Source of the DNA: Bacteroidales bacterium
GTDB lineage: Bacteria; Bacteroidota; Bacteroidia; Bacteroidales; UBA1556
Assembly (NCBI GenBank): GCA_029939445.1
Contig: JAOZSY010000179.1
Location: 1 to 5,491, forward strand
Length of the DNA: 5,491 bases
Reading direction: 5' to 3'
The position numbers and the translations under genes were made by a program. Positions 1 through 5,491 of the stretch are shown here, one piece after another; positions within the stretch are counted from its first letter, which is position 1; each line of letters opens with the position of its first letter. Under the pieces are notes generated by a model. It had not been told where the DNA came from. It worked only from the letters and a program-made list of their open reading frames with translations, and did no database searches.

Positions 1-1034
1 GCAGCACGCGATGCAACATCACGAGGCACTAGATTACCAAATGCAGGATAACGACGCTCTAAATAATAATCTCTATCCTCTTCTTTAATATCTGTAGGCT
101 TAAGCTTACCTGCTTGAATGGCCTCAGCATCTTTTTTATGTTTAGGAACCCAAATACGACCATCATTACGTAAACTCTCACTCATAAGAGTAAGTTTTGA
201 TTGGAAATCACCATGTACAGGAATACATGTTGGGTGAATCTGCACAAAACTAGCATTAGCAAAAGCCGCACCACGTTTGTGAGCCTGCCATATTGGAGAA
301 GCGTTTGAACCCATTGCATTTGTAGAAAGGTAGAATACATTACCATAACCACCAGTAGCAAGAACTACTGCATGACCAGCATGCTTTTCTAACTCACCAG
401 TAACAAGGTTACGTACAATGATACCACGCGCACGACCATCAATTTTAACAACATCAAGCATATCTCTACGGGCAAATAATTCAACCTGACCATTCTTTAT
501 TGAACGACTAAGGGCAGAGTATGCACCTAGAAGCAACTGCTGACCCGTTTGACCACGAGCGTAGAAAGTTCTACTTACTTGGGCTCCACCGAACGAACGA
601 TTGTCTAATAACCCACCATAGTCACGAGCAAAAGGAATACCCTGTGCTACTCCTTGATCAATAATATTATTACTAACCTCAGCCAAGCGATAAACGTTAG
701 CCTCACGAGCACGATAATCACCTCCTTTTACTGTATCATAAAACAAACGATAAACGCTGTCGCCATCATTTGGATAATTTTTTGCTGCATTTATTCCACC
801 CTGTGCTGCAATACTATGCGCACGACGTGAGCTGTCTTGATAACAAAACACCTTTACTTTATATCCCATTTCGCCAAGTGAAGAAGCTGCTGAAGCTCCT
901 GCCAGACCTGTTCCAACGATAATAATATCAAGCTTACGCTTATTAGAAGGGTTAACTAATTTTGCATGGTCGATATAGTTCGTCCACTTATCGGCCATTT
1001 TGCCTTCTGGGATTCTTGAATCTAATTTTATCAT
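1..1034 (-). CDS. sdhA: Succinate dehydrogenase/fumarate reductase flavoprotein subunit, N-terminal 344 residues (partial)
   Basis: This is the catalytic FAD subunit of complex II. It oxidises succinate to fumarate (or the reverse) on the cytoplasmic face of the membrane and passes electrons to SdhB. Seen in translation: the FAD dinucleotide-binding motif GTGLAGASAA at residues 41-50; the covalent-flavin histidine at about residue 73 in RRAHSIAAQGGI; the active-site HPT motif at 267-269; NDGRIWVPK near 290-298; and LVPRDVASRA at 335-344, whose Arg338 matches the catalytic arginine of the family. The family is about 640-670 residues long, so roughly half is visible and the reading frame leaves the window at base 1. 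The start ATG at 1032-1034 gives MIKLDSRIPEGKM; a second in-frame ATG 12 codons later is possible but less likely. No Shine-Dalgarno sequence is seen, which is usual in Bacteroidota. It lies 44 bases downstream of sdhC and is surely co-transcribed with it. Arginine codons are mostly CGT, consistent with high expression. Sequence alone does not tell succinate oxidation from fumarate reduction. Confidence 0.97.
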   Translation of the reverse strand, partial: MIKLDSRIPEGKMADKWTNYIDHAKLVNPSNKRKLDIIIVGTGLAGASAASSLGEMGYKVKVFCYQDSSRRAHSIAAQGGINAAKNYPNDGDSVYRLFYDTVKGGDYRAREANVYRLAEVSNNIIDQGVAQGIPFARDYGGLLDNRSFGGAQVSRTFYARGQTGQQLLLGAYSALSRSIKNGQVELFARRDMLDVVKIDGRARGIIVRNLVTGELEKHAGHAVVLATGGYGNVFYLSTNAMGSNASPIWQAHKRGAAFANASFVQIHPTCIPVHGDFQSKLTLMSESLRNDGRIWVPKHKKDAEAIQAGKLKPTDIKEEDRDYYLERRYPAFGNLVPRDVASRA

Positions 1035-1078
1035 ATCTTATATATGTGTATTATGATGAAAATTCTTAAAATAAATTA

Positions 1079-1759
1079 TTATCCTTGAATTATTAATATG
1101 ACTGGGATAACTGAAAAACCAAAAGCAATTAATAATGAATAAAGAGTACTAATTATTTTTATTGCTGCGGTGTACTTACTATGCTCTAATCCTAAAGATT
1201 GAAAACCTGATTGAATAGCATGATTTAGGTGAAAACCTAAAGTTAGAAATGAGATAATGTAAATACCTGCCATTAATGGTTGCATAAGTAATTCTTTAGC
1301 CATAATATAGAAGTCAGGATGCTCATGACCTTCAAATAAATATGTTGTACTAGCATCTACTAAGCCGATTTTAACAAAGTAAAAGTGAACAAAATGCAAA
1401 ATAAGGAAGATTAAAAGAATGATTCCTGTATGAATCATATACTTCGAGAAAAAGGAAGTTTCTGAAACATTAGTTTTTACATAAGCTATGGGGCGAGCTT
1501 GATTGTTTTGAAACCATAATATTATGCCCAGAACTATGTGGACAAAAAAGGCTGCAAAAAGAACATACTCAAAAACCATAATAAAAGGGTTGGTTCCCAT
1601 AAATTCTGCAGATGCTCGGAACAGCTCTCCCTCATCAGGAAGCAGGAGCATGAGGTTGATTGTAAGATGCACCAATAAAAACATCGCAAGGAACAAGCCC
1701 AAAATGGACATGCTAATCTTTTGTGTTATTGATGCGTACTTAAGTAGTGAATTACTCAT
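1079..1759 (-). CDS. sdhC: Succinate dehydrogenase cytochrome b subunit (SdhC, b558/diheme type)
   Basis: This 226-residue integral membrane protein anchors SdhA and SdhB and carries electrons through heme b to the quinone, most probably menaquinone in this phylum. Five hydrophobic helices are visible, at about residues 16-40, 62-83, 107-130, 160-180 and 199-224. Candidate heme-ligand histidines are His31 (LVHLTINL), His74 (VHIVLGI), His122 (LILHFVHF) and His177 (FHLNH); His125 and His180 are alternatives. NNQARP after helix 2 and FHLNHAIQSGFQSLGLEH at the end of helix 4 fit the single-anchor cytochrome b558 family of Bacteroidota, Bacillus and Wolinella, in which one large subunit replaces SdhC plus SdhD. 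Four suitably placed histidines suggest two hemes; this is an inference. It is the first gene of the operon and is followed directly by sdhA. The start ATG (1757-1759) begins MSNSLLKYASITQK, giving a normal family length. No glutamate sits two residues before His177 or His180, unlike the Wolinella fumarate reductase. Confidence 0.95.
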   Translation of the reverse strand: MSNSLLKYASITQKISMSILGLFLAMFLLVHLTINLMLLLPDEGELFRASAEFMGTNPFIMVFEYVLFAAFFVHIVLGIILWFQNNQARPIAYVKTNVSETSFFSKYMIHTGIILLIFLILHFVHFYFVKIGLVDASTTYLFEGHEHPDFYIMAKELLMQPLMAGIYIISFLTLGFHLNHAIQSGFQSLGLEHSKYTAAIKIISTLYSLLIAFGFSVIPVILIIQG

Positions 1760-1772
1760 AGTGTTTTGGTTG

Positions 1773-1784
1773 TTAAACGTTTAA
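1773..1784. promoter_or_regulatory. 12-base perfect palindrome just upstream of sdhC
   Basis: The sequence TTAAACGTTTAA is a perfect inverted repeat whose near edge lies 13 bases before the sdhC start codon, so it would fall in the 5' untranslated region or near the promoter of the sdh operon. It could be an operator for a dimeric regulator or a chance AT-rich palindrome. No regulator can be named from the sequence. Confidence 0.25.
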
Positions 1785-1893
1785 AAGTTAATATAATAAT
1801 TTCACTAGCCTTAATTTTTAATTCTAGCGTTAAATTCAATAGTTTCTAAAGAAAAATAATTATGGTTTTAACTCAATTGTGATTTTAGTTTCC

Positions 1894-1927
1894 CAAAATT
1901 AAATTAATTTTATCTTTAGAACTACAA
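1894..1927 (-). promoter_or_regulatory. Weak candidate Bacteroidota promoter for sdhC-sdhA
   Basis: On the minus strand, 1901-1894 reads TAATTTTG, an exact match to the TAnnTTTG -7 element of the Bacteroidota primary sigma factor. A TTG (1927-1925) lies upstream, but the gap of 23 bases is longer than the usual 19-21. Transcription would begin about 130 bases before sdhC, leaving a long leader. In DNA this AT-rich the match may be chance. Confidence 0.25.
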
Positions 1928-1951
1928 ATCTATGAAAATTATGTGCATTTT

Positions 1952-1962
1952 TGTACTGTACA
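1952..1962. promoter_or_regulatory. Short perfect inverted repeat upstream of pepP
   Basis: TGTACTGTACA is a perfect 5+1+5 inverted repeat 34 bases before the preferred aminopeptidase start codon. It overlaps the 3' end of CATTTTTG (1946-1953), a one-mismatch version of the TAnnTTTG -7 element. That arrangement would suit an operator at the promoter. This is only an inference from position and symmetry, since no -33 TTG is visible at the expected distance. Confidence 0.2.
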
Positions 1963-1996
1963 TAGTTTATTTAAAACGCTTCTAAATAGAATTATC

Positions 1997-3286
1997 ATGA
2001 AACACTTAACTATCGATTCAGAACTCTTTACTAATAATCGTAATAAGCTTATTACTAATTTATTACCCAATAGTATAGTTATGCTTTTTTCGCCTGATGA
2101 ATACCCTAAAAACGGGGACCAACAATACAAATTCAGACAAAACTCTAACTTATATCATCTTTGTGGCATAGCTCAGGAAGAAACTATACTGATTTTAGCT
2201 TCTATTAAAAATCAAAAGAGGTTTGATCCTATGTTATTCGTTAAACAAATAGATGAAAAGCAACGAATTTGGCATGGAGAGAAACACTCAATTGAAGAAG
2301 CAAAAGCAATATCTGGTATTAAAGATATAAAATGGCATTCTGAATTCGACAAGTTTTTAAATAATATAAGTGATGCAGTAGAGAACATCTATTATTTGGA
2401 AACTCCTAATATTATTTCTTTTGACAACACTAAAAGTAGTAACTGTAGAAGACTTGATTTTATAAAGAATAAATATCCTAATAAAAAATATATTAGTATT
2501 AATAGTTTAATTCAGGAACAAAGATTAATAAAACAAGAGATAGAATTAGAGTTTCTAAAAAAGGCTGTTGCCATTACCAAAGATTCATATTATAGGGTTT
2601 TAAAATCACTGAAACCTAATATGATGGAATATGAAATTGAAGCAGAAATTACTTATGAATTTTTGAAGCAAGGAGCAAATGGTCATGCTTATGATCCAAT
2701 AGTTGCATCAGGAAAAAATGCCTGCATTCTACATTATATTGAGAATAACAAAATCTGCAAAAACGGAGATTTATTATTAATGGATTTTGGTGCTGATTAT
2801 GGATATTATGCTGCCGATTGCTCTAGGACTATACCCGTAAATGGAAAATTCACTTCTATTCAAGCAAAATACTATAATGCCGTTTTTGATGTTTTTGAAA
2901 AGGCTAAGAAACTATATACTCCAGGCAATACCATAAATAAGATTAATGCTAAAGTGGAAAAATGGATGGAGGATGAAATGATTAAACTTGGACTATTTAC
3001 AACTGAAGATGTTAAAAAACAAGATTTAGAAAATCCATTATTTAAAAAGTACTTTCCCCATGGCACAGCACATTTTATTGGTTTGGATGTGCATGATGTA
3101 GGCACAAAAGATACGGTTTTTAAGAAAGGAATGGTACTAAGCTGTGAGCCAGGATTATACATCGAAGACAAAGAAATAGGTATTCGTATTGAAACAGATA
3201 TGCTTGTTGAGGATGAGCCCATTGACCTTATGGCTGACTACCCAGTTAGGGTGGAGGAGATTGAGGAAATAATGATTAAGGATTAA
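1997..3286 (+). CDS. pepP: Xaa-Pro aminopeptidase (aminopeptidase P, M24B family)
   Basis: This cytoplasmic metallopeptidase removes the N-terminal residue from peptides whose second residue is proline. The product is 429 residues, close to the E. coli enzyme (441). An N-terminal aminopeptidase-P domain spans about residues 5-135 (FRQNSNLYHLCGI at 47-58) and the pita-bread catalytic domain about 185-405. All five dimetal (Mn-type) ligands are visible: Asp263 (LLMDFG), Asp274 (AADCSRT), His359 (HGTAHFIG), Glu384 (CEPGLYI) and Glu399 (IGIRIET). The substrate-site histidines also fit: His246 (ILHY) and His366 (DVHDVG). An upstream in-frame GTG at 1943 would add 18 residues (beginning MHFCTVHSLF), but the ATG at 1997 is preferred because MKHLTIDSELFTNNR matches the usual family N-terminus. 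There is no signal peptide. It is divergent from sdhC, with 237 bases between start codons, and appears monocistronic. The stop codon is part of a tandem repeat. Arginine codons are AGA-rich, unlike sdhA. Confidence 0.95.
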   Translation: MKHLTIDSELFTNNRNKLITNLLPNSIVMLFSPDEYPKNGDQQYKFRQNSNLYHLCGIAQEETILILASIKNQKRFDPMLFVKQIDEKQRIWHGEKHSIEEAKAISGIKDIKWHSEFDKFLNNISDAVENIYYLETPNIISFDNTKSSNCRRLDFIKNKYPNKKYISINSLIQEQRLIKQEIELEFLKKAVAITKDSYYRVLKSLKPNMMEYEIEAEITYEFLKQGANGHAYDPIVASGKNACILHYIENNKICKNGDLLLMDFGADYGYYAADCSRTIPVNGKFTSIQAKYYNAVFDVFEKAKKLYTPGNTINKINAKVEKWMEDEMIKLGLFTTEDVKKQDLENPLFKKYFPHGTAHFIGLDVHDVGTKDTVFKKGMVLSCEPGLYIEDKEIGIRIETDMLVEDEPIDLMADYPVRVEEIEEIMIKD

Positions 3287-3324
3287 TGGTTAATTATTAA
3301 TGGTTAATTATTAATGGTTAATTA
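3283..3324. repeat. 14-base tandem repeat, three perfect copies
   Basis: The unit TTAATGGTTAATTA occurs three times head to tail without mismatch (3283-3296, 3297-3310, 3311-3324). The first copy begins in the last codon of the aminopeptidase gene and contains its TAA stop. A degenerate fourth copy (10 of 14 bases identical) lies in phase just before it, at 3269-3282 inside the coding sequence. Because 14 is not a multiple of 3, the array puts TAA stops in several frames. Junctions contain the small palindrome TTAATTATTAA. Replication slippage is the simplest origin. A transcript-end or protein-binding role is possible but not shown. Confidence 0.93.
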
Positions 3325-3499
3325 TTTCGTGGTGATTTATGTTTTGACAACCACATTAGTTACTTACCATAAACTGAGACTGTAGATTAATTTAATCATC
3401 GGATAGGAATTCCCAAGATACAGCAAGATACCCGTTTGCAAAAAAGGATATCAAACATCATTATAATAGGCCCCATCTAACACATTTTCAGATAATTTA

Positions 3500-3514
3500 C
3501 TCAAACCTTATAAA
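3500..3514 (+). repeat. Short dispersed repeat, copy 1
   Basis: CTCAAACCTTATAAA here and CTCAAACCTCATAAA at 5401-5415 match at 14 of 15 bases in the same orientation. This copy lies 9 bases before the candidate -7 element of the secreted-protein gene. Shared promoter-proximal sequence or chance are both possible in a window with this base composition. Confidence 0.4.
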
Positions 3515-3522
3515 ATATTATT

Positions 3523-3530
3523 TATATTTG
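3523..3530 (+). promoter_or_regulatory. Candidate -7 promoter element for the type IX-secreted protein
   Basis: TATATTTG is an exact match to the Bacteroidota TAnnTTTG element. It lies 64 bases before the ATG, giving a plausible leader of about 55-60 bases. A clear TTG at the -33 position is missing. The leader contains no Shine-Dalgarno sequence and is extremely A/T-rich near the start codon, as usual in this phylum. Confidence 0.45.
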
Positions 3531-3594
3531 CATTGCTAATACCGATTAAAACAAATCAAAAAAACTTATATTAATATTTCTAATATATTTTTAA

Positions 3595-5370
3595 ATGAAC
3601 CCTATCATCTTATTACTAACAGCTATCCTTACTTTATTATTATCATTTAATAGTATAGCTCAAAAAACTGCATGTCAAAATTTCAGTATTTCTATTGAGA
3701 CAACAATTCCAACTGCAACTTTAAATAATGGTGTATACGAGATTTATGCCTGTCCTGGAAATTCTATTTATATAAAAGCTATTGGTAATTATTCAAATAA
3801 TGATATTTCGTACCATCAAAACGACACTTTGGTTTCATTCAACTGGAATGATAACATTGGCACAAATTTTCCTACAAACAATACATTGACTATAGATAAT
3901 GCCTCATCACAAGTAAGACTAATAAATCTTACCGCTACTGATACTAATAATTGTATTTCTGACAATTTAATTCAAATACGAATCATAATTACACCAAGTC
4001 CTGTTTTTTATGGTAGTTTACAAGATACAAATGACATTTGCATAGGCGACACTACATTATTAACGGCAAACATATTGGCCGGAAACCTTAATTCCCCAAC
4101 TTTTGCACTCTACGATACTACATATTTACCAGATGGAAGTGGAGTTACTTATTCCTCCTCTGTACATATATTTGGCAACCAGGATTTAAGCCTTCAAGAC
4201 ACCAACTTGATAACATTTTGGGCTATATTGGAACATAGTTATATGGGTGATATTCAAATAAAGCTAAGTTGCCCTAATGGTCAGTATGTTAGTTTAAAGT
4301 CATATCCTGGAGGAAGCTCCACATTTTTAGGAGAACCTATTGATAATAATTCAAATCAAATTCCTGGTGTTGGTTATGAATATCATTGGAGTGCACAAGG
4401 AACTGAGACATTGCTAGATACTACTACATACACATACTCGTATGTTAACTTATCTGGAGTTAGCTATACCTCCCATTCATATATGCCTCCATCAATAAAT
4501 TACCCTTCAAATAGTACAGCCACTGGCTCATTACCTATTGTAAGCTATAAACCCGAAGACCCTATGGTAAACCTTATCGGTTGCCCAATAAATGGAAATT
4601 GGACTTTAGATATTACCGATAATATGGCTATTGATAATGGCTTTATTTTTGGGTGGGGAATCAACTTTGGTGATTCTTCGGTTTATAATTTCCAGCAAAT
4701 TTTCAATTCACAAACCTGGAATAATTCTGACAACATTATCAGTAATAACGGAAACACTATAAATGTATTATTAGATGACACAGGTATTTATAAATTTACA
4801 AATACTGTTATAGACACTTTTGGTTGTATTTTTGACACTAGCATATATGCTCAAGCTCTATCTTTACCTAAAATAAATTTGGGCAATGATACTATTATTT
4901 GTGCTAATATGAGTATCGATTTAAACTCTGGCCCTGAGGCGTATTCACAGTTGTGGTCAACAAATAGCACATCTGCAACAATAACAATTGATTCGATCGA
5001 AGTTGGACTAAACAGTACAGAAATAAGCTTACAAATAATTGGCGATAATGGATGTCAGAACAATGATACTATTATCATCAGCTTTACTAATTGCACAACC
5101 ATTAATAATGCAGAAACCAAAGCCAAACTATTGCTTTACCCAAATCCATCTTATGGTGTTTTCATAATCACTGGACAACTAAATACTGATAAGAATTTTC
5201 AGATGCAAATTTACAATTCATCAGCAAAAATAATAGTTCAAAAGAATATCGCATCAGCAAATGGATTTATTAATAGAACAATAGATTTGAGAGGATTCGC
5301 CAAAGGAATTTATTATCTAAAATTATATAATAGCGAAATTGATGAAATGGTGAAGATTATTGTTGAATAA
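3595..5370 (+). CDS. Secreted modular protein with P domain and type IX C-terminal sorting domain
   Basis: A 591-residue protein predicted to cross the inner membrane by Sec and the outer membrane by the Por/type IX system, ending on the cell surface or outside. Residues 1-22 form a signal peptide (hydrophobic core LLLTAILTLLLSF, likely cleavage after SIA). Residues about 26-135 resemble a PKD/Ig-like beta domain (ending TATDTNNCISDNLIQIRI). About 185-360 is a proprotein-convertase P domain, with LEHSYMGDIQIKLSCPNG at 212-229 and GNWTLDITDNMAIDNGFIFGWGINF at 334-358. About 380-500 holds one or two further Ig/PKD-like segments (DTFGC at 407-411, LGNDTIIC at 429-436). About 511-591 is the type A sorting domain, with LLLYPNPSYGVF at its start and RGFAKGIYYLKLYNSE before the terminal VKIIVE. 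No protease catalytic domain precedes the P domain, so the protein is probably an adhesin or structural or binding protein; the exact function is unknown. It is rich in Asn, Thr, Ser and Ile. The ATG start fits the signal peptide. It stands alone here, 308 bases after pepP. Confidence 0.9.
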   Translation: MNPIILLLTAILTLLLSFNSIAQKTACQNFSISIETTIPTATLNNGVYEIYACPGNSIYIKAIGNYSNNDISYHQNDTLVSFNWNDNIGTNFPTNNTLTIDNASSQVRLINLTATDTNNCISDNLIQIRIIITPSPVFYGSLQDTNDICIGDTTLLTANILAGNLNSPTFALYDTTYLPDGSGVTYSSSVHIFGNQDLSLQDTNLITFWAILEHSYMGDIQIKLSCPNGQYVSLKSYPGGSSTFLGEPIDNNSNQIPGVGYEYHWSAQGTETLLDTTTYTYSYVNLSGVSYTSHSYMPPSINYPSNSTATGSLPIVSYKPEDPMVNLIGCPINGNWTLDITDNMAIDNGFIFGWGINFGDSSVYNFQQIFNSQTWNNSDNIISNNGNTINVLLDDTGIYKFTNTVIDTFGCIFDTSIYAQALSLPKINLGNDTIICANMSIDLNSGPEAYSQLWSTNSTSATITIDSIEVGLNSTEISLQIIGDNGCQNNDTIIISFTNCTTINNAETKAKLLLYPNPSYGVFIITGQLNTDKNFQMQIYNSSAKIIVQKNIASANGFINRTIDLRGFAKGIYYLKLYNSEIDEMVKIIVE

Positions 5371-5400
5371 GTTTGGAACTTGAACAATAATGGCCGTAGT

Positions 5401-5415
5401 CTCAAACCTCATAAA
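5401..5415 (+). repeat. Short dispersed repeat, copy 2
   Basis: CTCAAACCTCATAAA, 14 of 15 identical to 3500-3514. It is followed by TATATTTA (5418-5425), one mismatch from a TAnnTTTG element, echoing the arrangement upstream of the secreted-protein gene. It starts 31 bases after that gene's stop codon. Confidence 0.4.
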
Positions 5416-5430
5416 TCTATATTTATAATA

Positions 5431-5466
5431 CCAATTTGATATCAAAATACGTTATAAATAAATTGG
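5431..5466. repeat. Inverted repeat, possible weak terminator or element end
   Basis: CCAATTT (5431-5437) pairs perfectly with AAATTGG (5460-5466) around a 22-base loop and is followed by AATATATTTTCC. The stem starts about 60 bases after the secreted-protein stop codon, so it could be a weak terminator. The low GC content and long loop make this uncertain. Confidence 0.3.
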
Positions 5467-5491
5467 AATATATTTTCCTATTAGAAGACGA

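Larger units (their letters stand above)
3325..3594. other. Gene-free intergenic region between pepP and the secreted-protein gene
   Basis: No credible coding frame or RNA gene is seen in these 270 bases. The left part (about 3325-3480) is less AT-rich than the right. It holds a weak 5-base stem GTGGT/ACCAC (3329-3333 with 3350-3354, 16-base loop), which is too poor to call a terminator; the palindrome GGAATTCC (3406-3413); and a 10-base-period pair of CAAGATAC (3414-3421 and 3424-3431). The right part is promoter-like and very AT-rich. Confidence 0.6.
5371..5491. other. Downstream intergenic region, no gene seen
   Basis: After the secreted-protein stop codon there is no open frame with a convincing start. 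The stretch contains the second copy of the 15-base repeat and an AT-rich inverted repeat, and it runs off the right edge. It may hold the promoter of a further gene outside the window. Confidence 0.5.

Noticed and set aside
1524..1784. Plus-strand open frame of 86 codons
   Set aside because: It lies opposite sdhC, has no family-like motifs, and is explained as a shadow of the real gene on the other strand.
1939..2130. Minus-strand open frame of 63 codons
   Set aside because: It is antisense to the start of pepP and its upstream region, with no recognisable domain or start signal.
2872..3222. Minus-strand open frame of 116 codons
   Set aside because: It is antisense to the conserved catalytic region of pepP; its Ser-rich translation is typical of a shadow frame.
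3283..3324. CRISPR-like array
   Set aside because: The 14-base units are directly adjacent with no spacers, so this is a simple tandem repeat.
3329..3354. GTGGT/ACCAC stem as a pepP terminator
   Set aside because: Only five base pairs, a 16-base loop and no following T run; too weak to call.
3595..5370. Secreted subtilisin-type protease
   Set aside because: The P domain suggested a protease, but no catalytic triad motifs are present upstream or downstream of it.
5469..5476. TATATTTT as a promoter for a gene beyond the right edge
   Set aside because: One mismatch to TAnnTTTG, no TTG at the expected distance and no visible gene; such matches are frequent in AT-rich DNA.

Overview
The window reads as an ordinary chromosomal stretch of an AT-rich member of the Bacteroidota, most likely a Flavobacteriia-like or related free-living lineage. 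Three things support this. The succinate dehydrogenase genes run in the order sdhC then sdhA, with a single large diheme-type cytochrome subunit. The last gene carries a Por/type IX secretion C-terminal sorting domain, which is restricted to this phylum. Translation starts lack Shine-Dalgarno sequences, and one upstream region has a good TAnnTTTG promoter element. No host or species can be named from the sequence alone.

Layout: positions 1-1759 hold, on the minus strand, the start of a succinate dehydrogenase/fumarate reductase operon. sdhC (cytochrome b, complete) is followed after 44 bases by sdhA (flavoprotein), whose C-terminal half runs off the left edge; sdhB would be expected beyond it. 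A 237-base divergent intergenic region (1760-1996) contains two short perfect inverted repeats and a weak promoter candidate for sdhC. Positions 1997-3286 (+) encode a full-length Xaa-Pro aminopeptidase of the M24B family with all five metal ligands. Its stop codon lies inside a perfect 3 x 14-base tandem repeat (3283-3324). A 308-base gene-free stretch (3287-3594) follows and ends with a candidate promoter. Positions 3595-5370 (+) encode a secreted, type IX-sorted, modular protein with a proprotein-convertase P domain but no protease domain. The last 121 bases hold an inverted repeat and no gene.

The sdh genes work together in the TCA cycle and respiratory chain: the flavoprotein oxidises succinate, and electrons pass through the missing SdhB to the heme subunit and menaquinone. 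The aminopeptidase and the secreted protein have no evident link to them or to each other. I found no defence system, mobile element, CRISPR array, RNA gene or clearly new system. The points most worth a second look are the P-domain-only secreted protein with an enlarged loop, the tandem repeat that supplies the pepP stop codon, and short repeated or palindromic elements in the intergenic regions.
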